From assembly GCA_017454585.1 (NCBI GenBank), contig JAFTCU010000007.1, positions 1 to 31,790 on the forward strand: a DNA stretch of 31,790 nt. Reading direction: 5' to 3'. A program made the position numbers and the translations under genes. Source of the DNA: Thermoguttaceae bacterium (GTDB taxonomy: Bacteria > Planctomycetota > Planctomycetia > Pirellulales > Thermoguttaceae). The notes beneath the pieces were generated by a model. The model worked only from the letters and a program-made list of their open reading frames with translations. It searched no databases and was not told the DNA's origin. Below are positions 6,601 to 13,850 of this stretch, in pieces; within the stretch, counting starts at the first letter, position 1; each line of letters starts with the position of its first letter.

Positions 6601-7668
6601 ATGCTCAAGAAAATCCTGAAATCGTTTTATTATTTCCTCTTCGGCAAGATTTACGCCGATATGGAGGCTAAAATCCAGGCGCTGGAAGACAAAGTGTTCA
6701 TTTTGCGCTCGGGTCTGTGGGATGAGGATTTTTATATCCGGCAGTCGGGCTGGAACCGGCGTATGGGCGGTACACCGCTCGATCATTACCTGACGGTTGG
6801 TTGGAAAATGGGGATCAATCCTTCAGAGAAGTTCGACGGAAACGAAATGCTTCGCCGAAAACCTGACCTGAAAATGAACCCGCTCGTGTATCACCTGCGT
6901 TACGGCAAGTACCCGTTGGTAAACGTATGCAAGCCGACCGATGAGGGGGTGCAGGCGTACCTCGACGCGAAGACGAAACGGACCGCACCGTCCAAAAAGG
7001 TCGTGTACACCTGCATCACGAACGGGTACGACGATCTGGGCGAGATCCGCTGTTTCCACTACACTGACCCTGCCTGGGATTACGTCTGCTTCACCGATGA
7101 TGAAGAATTGATCGGGATGAAAACGTTCGGGATCTGGGAGATTCGACCTCTCCAATTCACAAATCTGGACAAAATCCGCAACGCCCGCCGGCATAAGATC
7201 CAGCCGCACAAACTGTTTCCTGAGTACGACGAAAGTCTCTGGCTCGACGCGAATGTAAACATTTTAACACCGTTCCTTTTCGAAGAAATCAACCGCCGGA
7301 ACACAAGCATGCTAATTCCAATGCATGCCACAAGGAACTGTTTGTACGACGAGTTTGATTTTGTGAACAAGGCGGGGATCATTGATCAGGAACTGGGTCA
7401 GAAGCAAATTGAAGCATACCGAAAGGCTGGATTCCCAAAACATTACGGCCTGCACGAGACGAACATCGTTTACCGCCGCCACAACGAACCGGACGTCATA
7501 GCGGTTATGGACGAATGGCTCTACTGGATCGAAAACTACACCCAGCGTGACCAGCTAAGTCTTTCGTTTGCGCTCTGGAAAAACCATTTTTCCGTGGCAT
7601 CGTGTTCTTTCCCGAACGCCCGAAATGATGGTGTGAATTTCTGCGTCTTTCATCATAGGGGAAAGTAA
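6601..7668 (+). CDS. DUF616 (TOD1/MUCI70-type) glycosyltransferase-like protein with N-terminal glycan-cluster repeats
   Basis: Protein of 355 residues. The C-terminal two-thirds match the DUF616 family: VVYTCITNGYDDL (134-146), WDYVCFTDD (159-167), RRHKIQPHKLFPEYD (196-210), SLWLDANVNI (212-221, holding a possible metal-binding D-x-N), NIVYRRH and YTQRDQLSLSFALW. The family is predicted to be glycosyltransferase-like. Residues ~38-105 hold two copies of a short motif found at the N-terminus of many rhamnan and O-antigen glycosyltransferases: LWDEDFYIRQSG..PLDHYLTVGWKMGINPS and then FDGNEMLRRKPD..NPLVYHLRYGK. The start follows the previous stop by one base. It ends the P1 unit, followed by a 12-bp stem-loop. 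Its substrate is unknown. Confidence 0.8.
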   Translation: MLKKILKSFYYFLFGKIYADMEAKIQALEDKVFILRSGLWDEDFYIRQSGWNRRMGGTPLDHYLTVGWKMGINPSEKFDGNEMLRRKPDLKMNPLVYHLRYGKYPLVNVCKPTDEGVQAYLDAKTKRTAPSKKVVYTCITNGYDDLGEIRCFHYTDPAWDYVCFTDDEELIGMKTFGIWEIRPLQFTNLDKIRNARRHKIQPHKLFPEYDESLWLDANVNILTPFLFEEINRRNTSMLIPMHATRNCLYDEFDFVNKAGIIDQELGQKQIEAYRKAGFPKHYGLHETNIVYRRHNEPDVIAVMDEWLYWIENYTQRDQLSLSFALWKNHFSVASCSFPNARNDGVNFCVFHHRGK

Positions 7669-7680
7669 AATCGTCTTTCT

Positions 7681-7716
7681 GGAAGTGTGAAAACCACAAG
7701 AGGATTTCACACTTCC
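7681..7716 (+). terminator. Stem-loop closing the P1 unit
   Basis: A perfect 12-bp stem, GGAAGTGTGAAA (7681-7692) with TTTCACACTTCC (7705-7716), and a 12-base loop, 12 bases after the DUF616 stop. No clear T-run follows on either strand, so it could be a rho-assisted terminator or an mRNA-stabilising hairpin. Confidence 0.55.
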
Positions 7717-7785
7717 GCCAAAAATTTGGTATCGTAAAACCAAGCGTCTGACCTGATTTTCTGGAATCCCTGAAAAGATTTTTGC

Positions 7786-7813
7786 TTGACAAAAACGTGT
7801 CTCGCCATATAAT
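7786..7813 (+). promoter_or_regulatory. P2 promoter of the DUF2341 gene
   Basis: Consensus TTGACA (7786-7791), a 16-base spacer and consensus TATAAT (7808-7813). Transcription would start near 7820, giving a ~119-base leader that contains a long pyrimidine-rich tract. Confidence 0.82.
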
Positions 7814-7847
7814 TATGAAAAAAGAGTAGTGAATCCGGCCAAACCGT

Positions 7848-7938
7848 TTGACTCTGATTCAACATTCGAATCCTGTAAAGATTTTATTCTTTTTTGTTTT
7901 TATTTTCCTGTTTTCTCTAACCTCCAATAAGGAAACCT
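7848..7938 (+). other. Out-of-frame signal-peptide-like segment before the DUF2341 gene
   Basis: From ATG 7848 the frame reads MTLIQHSNPVK, then ILFFFVFIFLFSLTSN, which looks like a signal peptide. It then runs into the DUF2341 gene in the wrong frame. Skipping one base near 7935-7942 would fuse it to NFYRDITF. The DUF2341 frame itself has a TAA at 7927-7929, so the gene cannot simply start further upstream. Either a frameshift separated the signal peptide from its domain, or the hydrophobicity is a side effect of the T-rich leader. Confidence 0.35.
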
Positions 7939-8967
7939 ATGAATTTCTACCGCGACATCACCTTCGCCGCGCCCTCAACCGGCCTGACCAACTTCCCGGC
8001 TCTTGTCCGAATTCAAAACGATCGGATGAAAAAGCGCATTTCATCGCCAAATGGTTTCGATGTGTCTTTTCAGCAGAACGGGACAGATATTCCATTTGAG
8101 TTGGACTTTTATGACTCATCGACCGGCTCCGGGGCCTGGTGGGTTAAGATCCCCACTCTGCCCGCCAACAATCCAACCACCATCCGTATGGTGTATGGTG
8201 ACTCGAACATTTCTACCGACCCAAGCTCGCCCTCGACGGTTTGGTCAGACTACCTGGCCGTTTACCATTTCAATGAAATCGATCCCGGCAAACAGTTCAA
8301 CTCGGCAGGTGGCGTTTATGGTACCTGGAGTAACTCCACGGCCCAGGACAGGGCTGTTTCGTTCACTTCGGGCGGTGTAACCGGGCGTATGCTTTCCGTG
8401 AACGATCTTTTCACATGGAATTCTACCCCAAAGATAACGTGCCCCTGTTCCAACGCTCGGGGTGACATCGTAAACTTTTCGCTTGTGTATAAAGTATCGC
8501 CGCAGTTTAATTACTCGACCGGCGCCTGTTTGATCCGCACGGGAAACTCACAGCTCACGAACGATCGGCACTCCGTTTACTCTGGCGACATTACACGGCA
8601 GGCGCCTCTTGCGGAAGAGACACTGGCTTATATGAACACCTCCTGGCGGTCATCCGACAATCAGGTCGTCTGGCAGACAAATGACACATTTGAAACCGGC
8701 TCGATGACAAGTCAATGGATCGTCGTCCCCAGCGATGTGACCTGCCTTTATTGCTATTCTGGATCCGCAAACGGTGTCCGGGCAACTTTCCAGATAGACG
8801 AGCTTCGCGTCTCCAACCGATTTGTCACACAAGCGGAAACTTCTTACGAGAATAACATCCTGACGCATCACAGTCAGTACGTTACTTATGGGTTGGAGTA
8901 TCACACCGATGGGACCCCGGTCGTGGACTTCCTTCCCTGGACCCGCCAGCCGATATTTCTCGATTGA
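7939..8967 (+). CDS. DUF2341 domain protein
   Basis: Protein of 342 residues. The N-terminal ~100 residues match DUF2341, a domain of large surface or secreted proteins: FYRDITFAAPSTGLTNFPAL, IPFELDFYD, GAWWVKIPTLP and TTIRMVYGDSN. The rest looks like a concanavalin/LamG-type beta-sandwich (YLAVYHFNE, IDELRVSNRFVT, which is a common end of such domains). An AAGGA site at 7929-7933 supports ATG 7939. There is no signal peptide in this frame, although relatives are exported. A hydrophobic segment just upstream lies in another frame (see the 7848 entry). The gene has its own promoter and terminator inside the glycan cluster. It may bind or hydrolyse carbohydrate at the surface; no catalytic residues can be named. 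Confidence 0.8.
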   Translation: MNFYRDITFAAPSTGLTNFPALVRIQNDRMKKRISSPNGFDVSFQQNGTDIPFELDFYDSSTGSGAWWVKIPTLPANNPTTIRMVYGDSNISTDPSSPSTVWSDYLAVYHFNEIDPGKQFNSAGGVYGTWSNSTAQDRAVSFTSGGVTGRMLSVNDLFTWNSTPKITCPCSNARGDIVNFSLVYKVSPQFNYSTGACLIRTGNSQLTNDRHSVYSGDITRQAPLAEETLAYMNTSWRSSDNQVVWQTNDTFETGSMTSQWIVVPSDVTCLYCYSGSANGVRATFQIDELRVSNRFVTQAETSYENNILTHHSQYVTYGLEYHTDGTPVVDFLPWTRQPIFLD

Positions 8968-8974
8968 ACGCGCA

Positions 8975-9004
8975 GGCAGGTTCCCGAAAAACAAGGAACC
9001 TGCC
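8975..9004 (+). terminator. Terminator-like hairpin after the DUF2341 gene
   Basis: A perfect 10-bp GC-rich stem, GGCAGGTTCC (8975-8984) with GGAACCTGCC (8995-9004), and a 10-base loop, 7 bases after the stop. The stretch after it is T-rich rather than a clean T-run, and the -35 box of P3 begins one base later. Confidence 0.65.
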
Positions 9005-9005
9005 C

Positions 9006-9034
9006 TTGACAATTCCTTTTAATTTTGTTAAAAT
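9006..9034 (+). promoter_or_regulatory. P3 promoter of the second half of the cluster
   Basis: TTGACA (9006-9011), a 17-base spacer and TAAAAT (9029-9034). It directly abuts the hairpin at 8975-9004 and would drive the run of co-directional genes from 9078 to 17143. Confidence 0.75.
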
Positions 9035-9077
9035 AAGAAAGATTATCCGCATTACGAGTTAGCAAAAGGTTTTTTTC

Positions 9078-10013
9078 ATGGAATGTCGTATTTGTCATAA
9101 TGCTGAAAATAATTCAGAGGCCATTTTCACCGAGTTTAGCATGGGACTGCACGAAGATTTCCGGTATTTTCGCTGTTCCAGATGTGGTTGTGTGCAAATC
9201 GCCGAGGAACCCGCGGACATGAGCCGATATTACTCTTCTGACAAATACTACTCTTTCAACCGGCTTCAGGCTTATAAAAACCGCTCATTCAAAGAACGCT
9301 GGATCGATGATCACTTTTTCCGATACGTTTTCTGGAAAAGGGGCAAAATAGGCGCGCTGCTTTATTTGAAAGAAGTAAAAAGCTCCTTGTCCTGGGTTTA
9401 CAAACTTCGCTGGAACCCGGAATCATCCATTCTCGATGTTGGCTGCGGAGATGGCAGATTGCTTTACATCATGCGTGACTGCGGTTTTAAAGATCTTACA
9501 GGAGCAGACCCCTTTATTGAAAAAGAGGTTCATGACGGGAATTTATCCATCCAGAAAAAAACTCTGGACCAGATCGACCGAAAATTCGACGTTATAATGC
9601 TCCATCATTCCATGGAACACGTGTTTGACCAAAACAAACTTGTACGGAGTATTTATAAAGTTTTGAACGATGACGGGATTGCGATAATAAGACTGCCTCT
9701 TTTTTCAGATTTTATGTATCAAAAATTCGGGCAGTATGTTCAAAGTCTTGACCCGCCCAGGCACTTTTACCTGCATACTCTTGACAGTATTACCCTGTTG
9801 TTTGCAAACGCAAATCTGCAAGCGGTCGAAATTTGGCAAGACCCTTATATCGAAGGGTTTATCGCCTCGGAAAAGATTCGTTCAGAAGAAACCGGTACTC
9901 CACAAACTCCGTGGCAAAAAATGCTCCCTGTATTCCGTAATATGTGCGACAAATACAAGTCGGACTGTTACACGTTCGTGGTTCAAAAGAAACCGGACGT
10001 TCGCCCTCTATAG
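9078..10013 (+). CDS. SAM-dependent methyltransferase with N-terminal zinc-ribbon-like motif
   Basis: Protein of 311 residues. Cysteines at 3, 6, 33 and 36 (CRIC and CSRC) form a zinc-ribbon-like head often seen on methyltransferases of polysaccharide clusters. The SAM-binding motif I is SILDVGCGDGRLL (117-129); GADPFIEKE supplies motif II; VIMLHHSMEHVFDQ and DDGIAIIRLP are later core motifs. The protein probably methylates a sugar hydroxyl, or a terminal phosphate or sugar, of the glycan. It is the first gene after P3. The ATG at 9078 is preceded by AAAAGG about 10 bases upstream, a weak ribosome site. It ends in TAG, showing TAG works as a stop here. Confidence 0.85.
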   Translation: MECRICHNAENNSEAIFTEFSMGLHEDFRYFRCSRCGCVQIAEEPADMSRYYSSDKYYSFNRLQAYKNRSFKERWIDDHFFRYVFWKRGKIGALLYLKEVKSSLSWVYKLRWNPESSILDVGCGDGRLLYIMRDCGFKDLTGADPFIEKEVHDGNLSIQKKTLDQIDRKFDVIMLHHSMEHVFDQNKLVRSIYKVLNDDGIAIIRLPLFSDFMYQKFGQYVQSLDPPRHFYLHTLDSITLLFANANLQAVEIWQDPYIEGFIASEKIRSEETGTPQTPWQKMLPVFRNMCDKYKSDCYTFVVQKKPDVRPL

Positions 10014-10022
10014 GTCTGAAAA

Positions 10023-11081
10023 ATGGTAAATTCCACCGTTTCCATCGCGATGTGTACTTATAACGGCGCGAGTTTTCTGCGGGAACAGCTCGACAGTTTC
10101 ACTGCGCAAACTCGCCTGCCGGACGAAGTTGTGGTCTGTGATGACGGTTCTACGGATGATACCCTGCGTATTTTGGATGATTGGCAGCAAAACGTCCCAT
10201 TCACGGTAAAGATCATAAGGAATGAAATTAATCTTGGAACCACCCGGAACTTTGAAAAAGCGGTAAGTCTTTGTACCCGGGATATTATTTTCCTTTCGGA
10301 TCAGGACGATATTTGGAAACCTCAAAAAATTCAACGAATGTGTAACGTTTTTGACACACGACCTGAAGTTGGCCTCGTATATTGTGACGCGGATTGCATC
10401 GACCAAAAGGGCAGGCCTCTGGCAATTCGCCGGTCATCAATTTCCTTCGCGGATATTATTAATGTACATTTCGCGATTCGTACTCCCTACTTTAAAAAAC
10501 ACCCCAATCCAGCGGGTTGTTGTGGGGCGTTTCGAGCCTCATATGTTCCTCAGATCCTTCCCTTTATGGAGATTTGGGGGCACGACCTGTCCATCTATCT
10601 GAAACTACCGGCCTTTACACAGGCAGCCACCCTACAGGAGCCATTGTTTTTCTGCCGTCTTCATGATTCAAGTGCAAGCGCCCAGGGAAGCTGGAAAGAA
10701 AAATACGAAGCTCATCGGGAGAGGATGCTTTCACATTATAAGTGGTCGGTTGGAGCTTATTTCTTCCTGGAGAAAGAAATCGACAGTCAGATCGAATGGT
10801 TAGACTCTCTGCCCGAAATGGACGGGAAAAACCTGTATTTGCGTTTTCTGCGCGGTAATCGAAAGCACTATACAAACCGTTCAAGAGTTCAACGGAATAT
10901 CTTCGTTTTCTTTCCCCTTTTCATTGAAGAAGTCGTGAGTGGGCGTTATTTCGAACGTTTTCAGCCAGTCAAATCGATGTTATATGATTTCGGAATGGGG
11001 TTTTATCATGGCTGCAATCCAGTAGAAACATTCAGACTGATCAAGAATATCATGGGAAAAATGTTTCACAGGGGAAAATAG
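10023..11081 (+). CDS. Glycosyltransferase family 2 (subtype A)
   Basis: GT2 enzyme of 352 residues with VSIAMCTYNGASFLREQL (6-23), VVCDDGSTDDT (37-47) and DQDD (93-96). The acceptor half carries NPAGCCGAFRAS, WGHDLSIYLKLPAF, EPLFFCRLHDSSAS and the C-terminal segment VQRNIFVFFPLFIEEVVSGR, aligning closely with the subtype A gene at 3554. With the subtype B gene that follows it (gap of 2 bases), it repeats the A-B order at 3554/4621. Should add one sugar during cytoplasmic assembly of the glycan. The stop is TAG. No strong ribosome site is visible; the 9-base gap suggests coupling to the upstream methyltransferase. Confidence 0.9.
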   Translation: MVNSTVSIAMCTYNGASFLREQLDSFTAQTRLPDEVVVCDDGSTDDTLRILDDWQQNVPFTVKIIRNEINLGTTRNFEKAVSLCTRDIIFLSDQDDIWKPQKIQRMCNVFDTRPEVGLVYCDADCIDQKGRPLAIRRSSISFADIINVHFAIRTPYFKKHPNPAGCCGAFRASYVPQILPFMEIWGHDLSIYLKLPAFTQAATLQEPLFFCRLHDSSASAQGSWKEKYEAHRERMLSHYKWSVGAYFFLEKEIDSQIEWLDSLPEMDGKNLYLRFLRGNRKHYTNRSRVQRNIFVFFPLFIEEVVSGRYFERFQPVKSMLYDFGMGFYHGCNPVETFRLIKNIMGKMFHRGK

Positions 11082-11083
11082 AA

Positions 11084-12157
11084 ATGGAAATTAAATCCGG
11101 TATTTCCATCGCGATGTGTACCTACAATGGCGCGCGTTTCCTGCGGGAACAGCTCGACAGTTTTTCCTGCCAGACCCGTCTGCCGGATGAAGTCGTGATT
11201 TGTGATGACTCCTCAGTGGATGAGACCATGGAAATTCTGGAAAAATGGGCCAGTTCTGCACCTTTCGAGGTCCGTATTTTCAGGAATGAGAAAAACCTTG
11301 GGTTCGTACAAAATTTTGCGAAAGCAGTCTCGCTTTGTGCGAAGAACGTGATTTTCCTCTCCGACCAGGATGATGTATGGGAACCTGATAAAATCGCCGC
11401 CATGATGGTCCCTTTTGAGAATTCTCCGGAAATTGGAGTCGTTTCCTCGGGGGGATTCATCATTGACGAAAATGGGACCCGACTGAACGATCAGGAATAT
11501 CTGCTGGCACAAAACTGGTTCTACGACGAAACCGTTGCTTATTGTGTCTTTCGGCCCAAATTAAATGACTGTTTTCCTCGCGGCTGTGCGTCCGCATTCC
11601 GCGCATCCCTGCGTGACATTTTACTTCCAATTCCTCCGCATTGGAGTCACGATCTCTGGCTGAACGTCATTTACCGATGCCGTTTTCAGGGGTGTTTTCT
11701 CCCCAAACCTTTGTTCTCGTACCGAATTTATTCAGGAAATACGACAAGCGGAAATTTCGAGTCACGTCTGGAACTGATGGAACAAAAAAAGAAGATATTC
11801 CACTGGAACGCTGCTTCACAGTACTGGGCGAATGAAGCGATGATCTCCGAATTTGAGGAAAGGATCCACAAAATGGAACATTCTCCTTACGTTCAACAAT
11901 GTATTCGTTATTTGGCAAATAACCGGAAGCACTTTCCAAACCGGTCCAGGATTCAAAGGAACGGGATCCTGTTTTTTCCGCTGTTTTTACTCGAAATTGT
12001 TTCGGGACGTTACTTTCAACATTACGCGCCCTGGCGAGCTATTTTTCACGATTTGAGGGTGGGGCTCTGGAATGGCCTCAATCCTGTCAAATTTGGAAAG
12101 AGTTTATATGGTCTTAGAGGGAAACTAGTCGGAAGATTTCACAAGACGAAGCCATGA
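11084..12157 (+). CDS. Glycosyltransferase family 2 (subtype B)
   Basis: GT2 enzyme of 357 residues. N-terminal motifs are ISIAMCTYNGARFLREQL (7-24), VICDDSSVDET (38-48) and DQDD (94-97). The acceptor half has DCFPRGCASAFRASL, PHWSHDLWLNV and YRIYSGNTT, clearly matching the subtype B gene at 4621. It ends with the shared RIQRNGILFFPLFLLEIVSG and a basic tail. AGGGGA at about 11070 is a good ribosome site before ATG 11084. Its first ~150 bases are nearly the same as those of the gene just upstream, including a stretch around CAGCTCGACAG. Note GDDGS has become CDDSS, a conservative change in the nucleotide-binding loop. Expected to add one sugar to the polysaccharide. Confidence 0.9.
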   Translation: MEIKSGISIAMCTYNGARFLREQLDSFSCQTRLPDEVVICDDSSVDETMEILEKWASSAPFEVRIFRNEKNLGFVQNFAKAVSLCAKNVIFLSDQDDVWEPDKIAAMMVPFENSPEIGVVSSGGFIIDENGTRLNDQEYLLAQNWFYDETVAYCVFRPKLNDCFPRGCASAFRASLRDILLPIPPHWSHDLWLNVIYRCRFQGCFLPKPLFSYRIYSGNTTSGNFESRLELMEQKKKIFHWNAASQYWANEAMISEFEERIHKMEHSPYVQQCIRYLANNRKHFPNRSRIQRNGILFFPLFLLEIVSGRYFQHYAPWRAIFHDLRVGLWNGLNPVKFGKSLYGLRGKLVGRFHKTKP

Positions 12158-12211
12158 AAATCCATTAAGTGCCGGCGAAGAAGATCCAAAACCAGTTTGA
12201 AGGAAGTATAG

Positions 12212-12919
12212 ATGAATTGGAAACGTCAAATAAAGAAATACCTCGCAAGTTTTTGCGGGCTTAATTACTGCCCTTTTTGTGACAGTTTTGTTAAATTCCG
12301 GCCATTTGGAAAAGACCTAAGACCGCGTGCGGAATGTCCTTTTTGCGGATCGCTGGAACGCCACCGCTTTCTGCTTGCCGTATATCGCAAGATGGTTTTG
12401 AATTCAGAAAAGCCTTTACGATTGCTCCACACCGCACCCGAAACGATGTTTGCCAAACTGTTTCAAAAAGAAGACCAAATTGCGTACACGTCGATCGATC
12501 TTTTTCCTGAAATGTTTCCGGAAGTTTCGTGTATAAAAGCCGATGTGACGAAGCTTCCTTTCGAAGATGGGACATTTGACGTCATTATTTCCAATCACGT
12601 TTTGGAGCACATTCCAGAGGAACAAAAATGCCTCGCGGAATTTCAGCGTGTTCTGGCCCCTCAAGGAAGGGCTTTTTTGACGTTTCCCGTGGACTGGAAT
12701 TTGCCTGAAACGCTCGAAGACCCCGCGATCCAAACGTCGGAAGAGCGGCTCAAGTATTACGGCCAGGCTGACCACGTGCGGCTGTACGGCCAGGACGCTG
12801 AAAAACGCCTTGGGGAGTTTTTTCGCGTGCAGATAATTACTGCTGACGCTTTTATTCCGTACGGAAATCAGCATTGGGACGGAGCAGCGTATTGTTTCCT
12901 CCTGACTCATAAAAATTAA
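12212..12919 (+). CDS. SAM-dependent methyltransferase with zinc-finger-like head
   Basis: Protein of 235 residues. CPFC (20-23) and CPFCGSLERHR (42-52) form a two-CxxC zinc knuckle of the type found before Methyltransf_11 domains in surface-glycan clusters. The core carries YTSIDLFPEMF, IKADVTKLPFEDGTFDVII, SNHVLEHIPEEQKCLAEFQR and PQGRAFLTFP. The usual glycine-rich motif I is degenerate: LRLLHTAPETMFAKLF takes the place of the DxGxGxG loop, a known variant of this subfamily. GAAGGAAG (12199-12206) gives a strong ribosome site before ATG 12212. It probably methylates a sugar of the exported glycan; this is the third methyltransferase of the cluster. Confidence 0.82.
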   Translation: MNWKRQIKKYLASFCGLNYCPFCDSFVKFRPFGKDLRPRAECPFCGSLERHRFLLAVYRKMVLNSEKPLRLLHTAPETMFAKLFQKEDQIAYTSIDLFPEMFPEVSCIKADVTKLPFEDGTFDVIISNHVLEHIPEEQKCLAEFQRVLAPQGRAFLTFPVDWNLPETLEDPAIQTSEERLKYYGQADHVRLYGQDAEKRLGEFFRVQIITADAFIPYGNQHWDGAAYCFLLTHKN

Positions 12920-12935
12920 AAGACGAAGCGAACTC

Positions 12936-13850
12936 ATGAACCAACCATTGCTCACCATTGCTGTTTGTACCCGCAAGCGTCCGGAACTCGTAAAAAAGTG
13001 CCTGGAAAGCCTTCTCGTACAGAAAACAGAAATCCCGTTTGATGTCGTGGTCGTCGAAAACGATGAACTGCAGGAAAGCCGGAAAATTGTGGAAGCATGT
13101 GTGGAACAAGCTCAAAAAATCGGCTTGGAAATGCGCTATTTCTGTGAGCCGGTCCAGAATATTGCGCTCGCGAGAAATCGGGCGATCCGTGAATGTCGGG
13201 GAGATTTTGTGCTGTTCATCGATGATGACGAAACGGCAGCAGAGGATTGGGTCGAAAAGATGGTCGAGATCCAAAAACGGACCGACGGCGATGTGGTACA
13301 GGGAACCTGTGAGCCCGTTTTTCCGGACGACTTCCCCGAGCTGTTTCGTCATGGAAGCATTTATCCTTACGAGGCGTTTACGGAAGAGTGTGCCCGCGTG
13401 CCGGGCGTAACGACGAATTCGACTCTTTACCGACTGGCGGCGCTTTCCGGGCGTGAAAACCCCCTTGACCCGGATTACGGAACCACTGGCGGAAGTGATT
13501 TTGAACTTTCCCTTTATCTCGACGGGATCGGGAAAACCCAGTACAAAACCGCTCTTGCGAAAGTGTACGAGTTTCAACCCCTAACACGCGCCAGCTATCG
13601 GTTCTTCATTGAGAGAAATTTTCGTGAGGCCCTGAACACCTATCGGGCGGTGCGCAAACACTGCGGTCGTGTTGGAAGTCTCCGTTTTTGTGCGCTGCGC
13701 CTCATGCTAAAACTCAAGGGTTTGGGCAAAGCGGCCCTGATTTTCCCGCTTCACCCGGCCATTGCTTCGCTGCAATTTTCGGAGAATCTGGCGGGTTTGG
13801 CGGGGCTGTTTTGTGCCTTGTTGGGTCTCAGGAAAAGGGGGTACAAATGA
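12936..13850 (+). CDS. Glycosyltransferase family 2 (distinct from the paralogue family)
   Basis: GT2 protein of 304 residues. LLTIAVCTRKRPELVKKCL (5-23) opens a GT-A fold; DVVVVENDE (36-44) and NIALARNRAIREC (75-87) follow; IDDDE (95-99) is the metal site. EPVFPDDFPELF and PGVTTNSTLYR precede GGSDFELSLYL, which holds the likely catalytic acidic pair (SDFE). The C-terminus has basic ER/FREAL segments and ends in a hydrophobic stretch (NLAGLAGLFCALLGL) that may anchor it to the membrane. This layout resembles succinoglycan-type chain enzymes more than the five neighbouring paralogues. It starts 16 bases after the methyltransferase stop, and its stop overlaps the next start (ATGA at 13847). Confidence 0.88.
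   Translation: MNQPLLTIAVCTRKRPELVKKCLESLLVQKTEIPFDVVVVENDELQESRKIVEACVEQAQKIGLEMRYFCEPVQNIALARNRAIRECRGDFVLFIDDDETAAEDWVEKMVEIQKRTDGDVVQGTCEPVFPDDFPELFRHGSIYPYEAFTEECARVPGVTTNSTLYRLAALSGRENPLDPDYGTTGGSDFELSLYLDGIGKTQYKTALAKVYEFQPLTRASYRFFIERNFREALNTYRAVRKHCGRVGSLRFCALRLMLKLKGLGKAALIFPLHPAIASLQFSENLAGLAGLFCALLGLRKRGYK

Noticed and set aside
13688..13846. N-terminal extension of the fifth GT2 paralogue
   Set aside because: It would read the end of the upstream GT2 gene in another frame; the ATGA overlap and paralogue alignment place the start at 13847.
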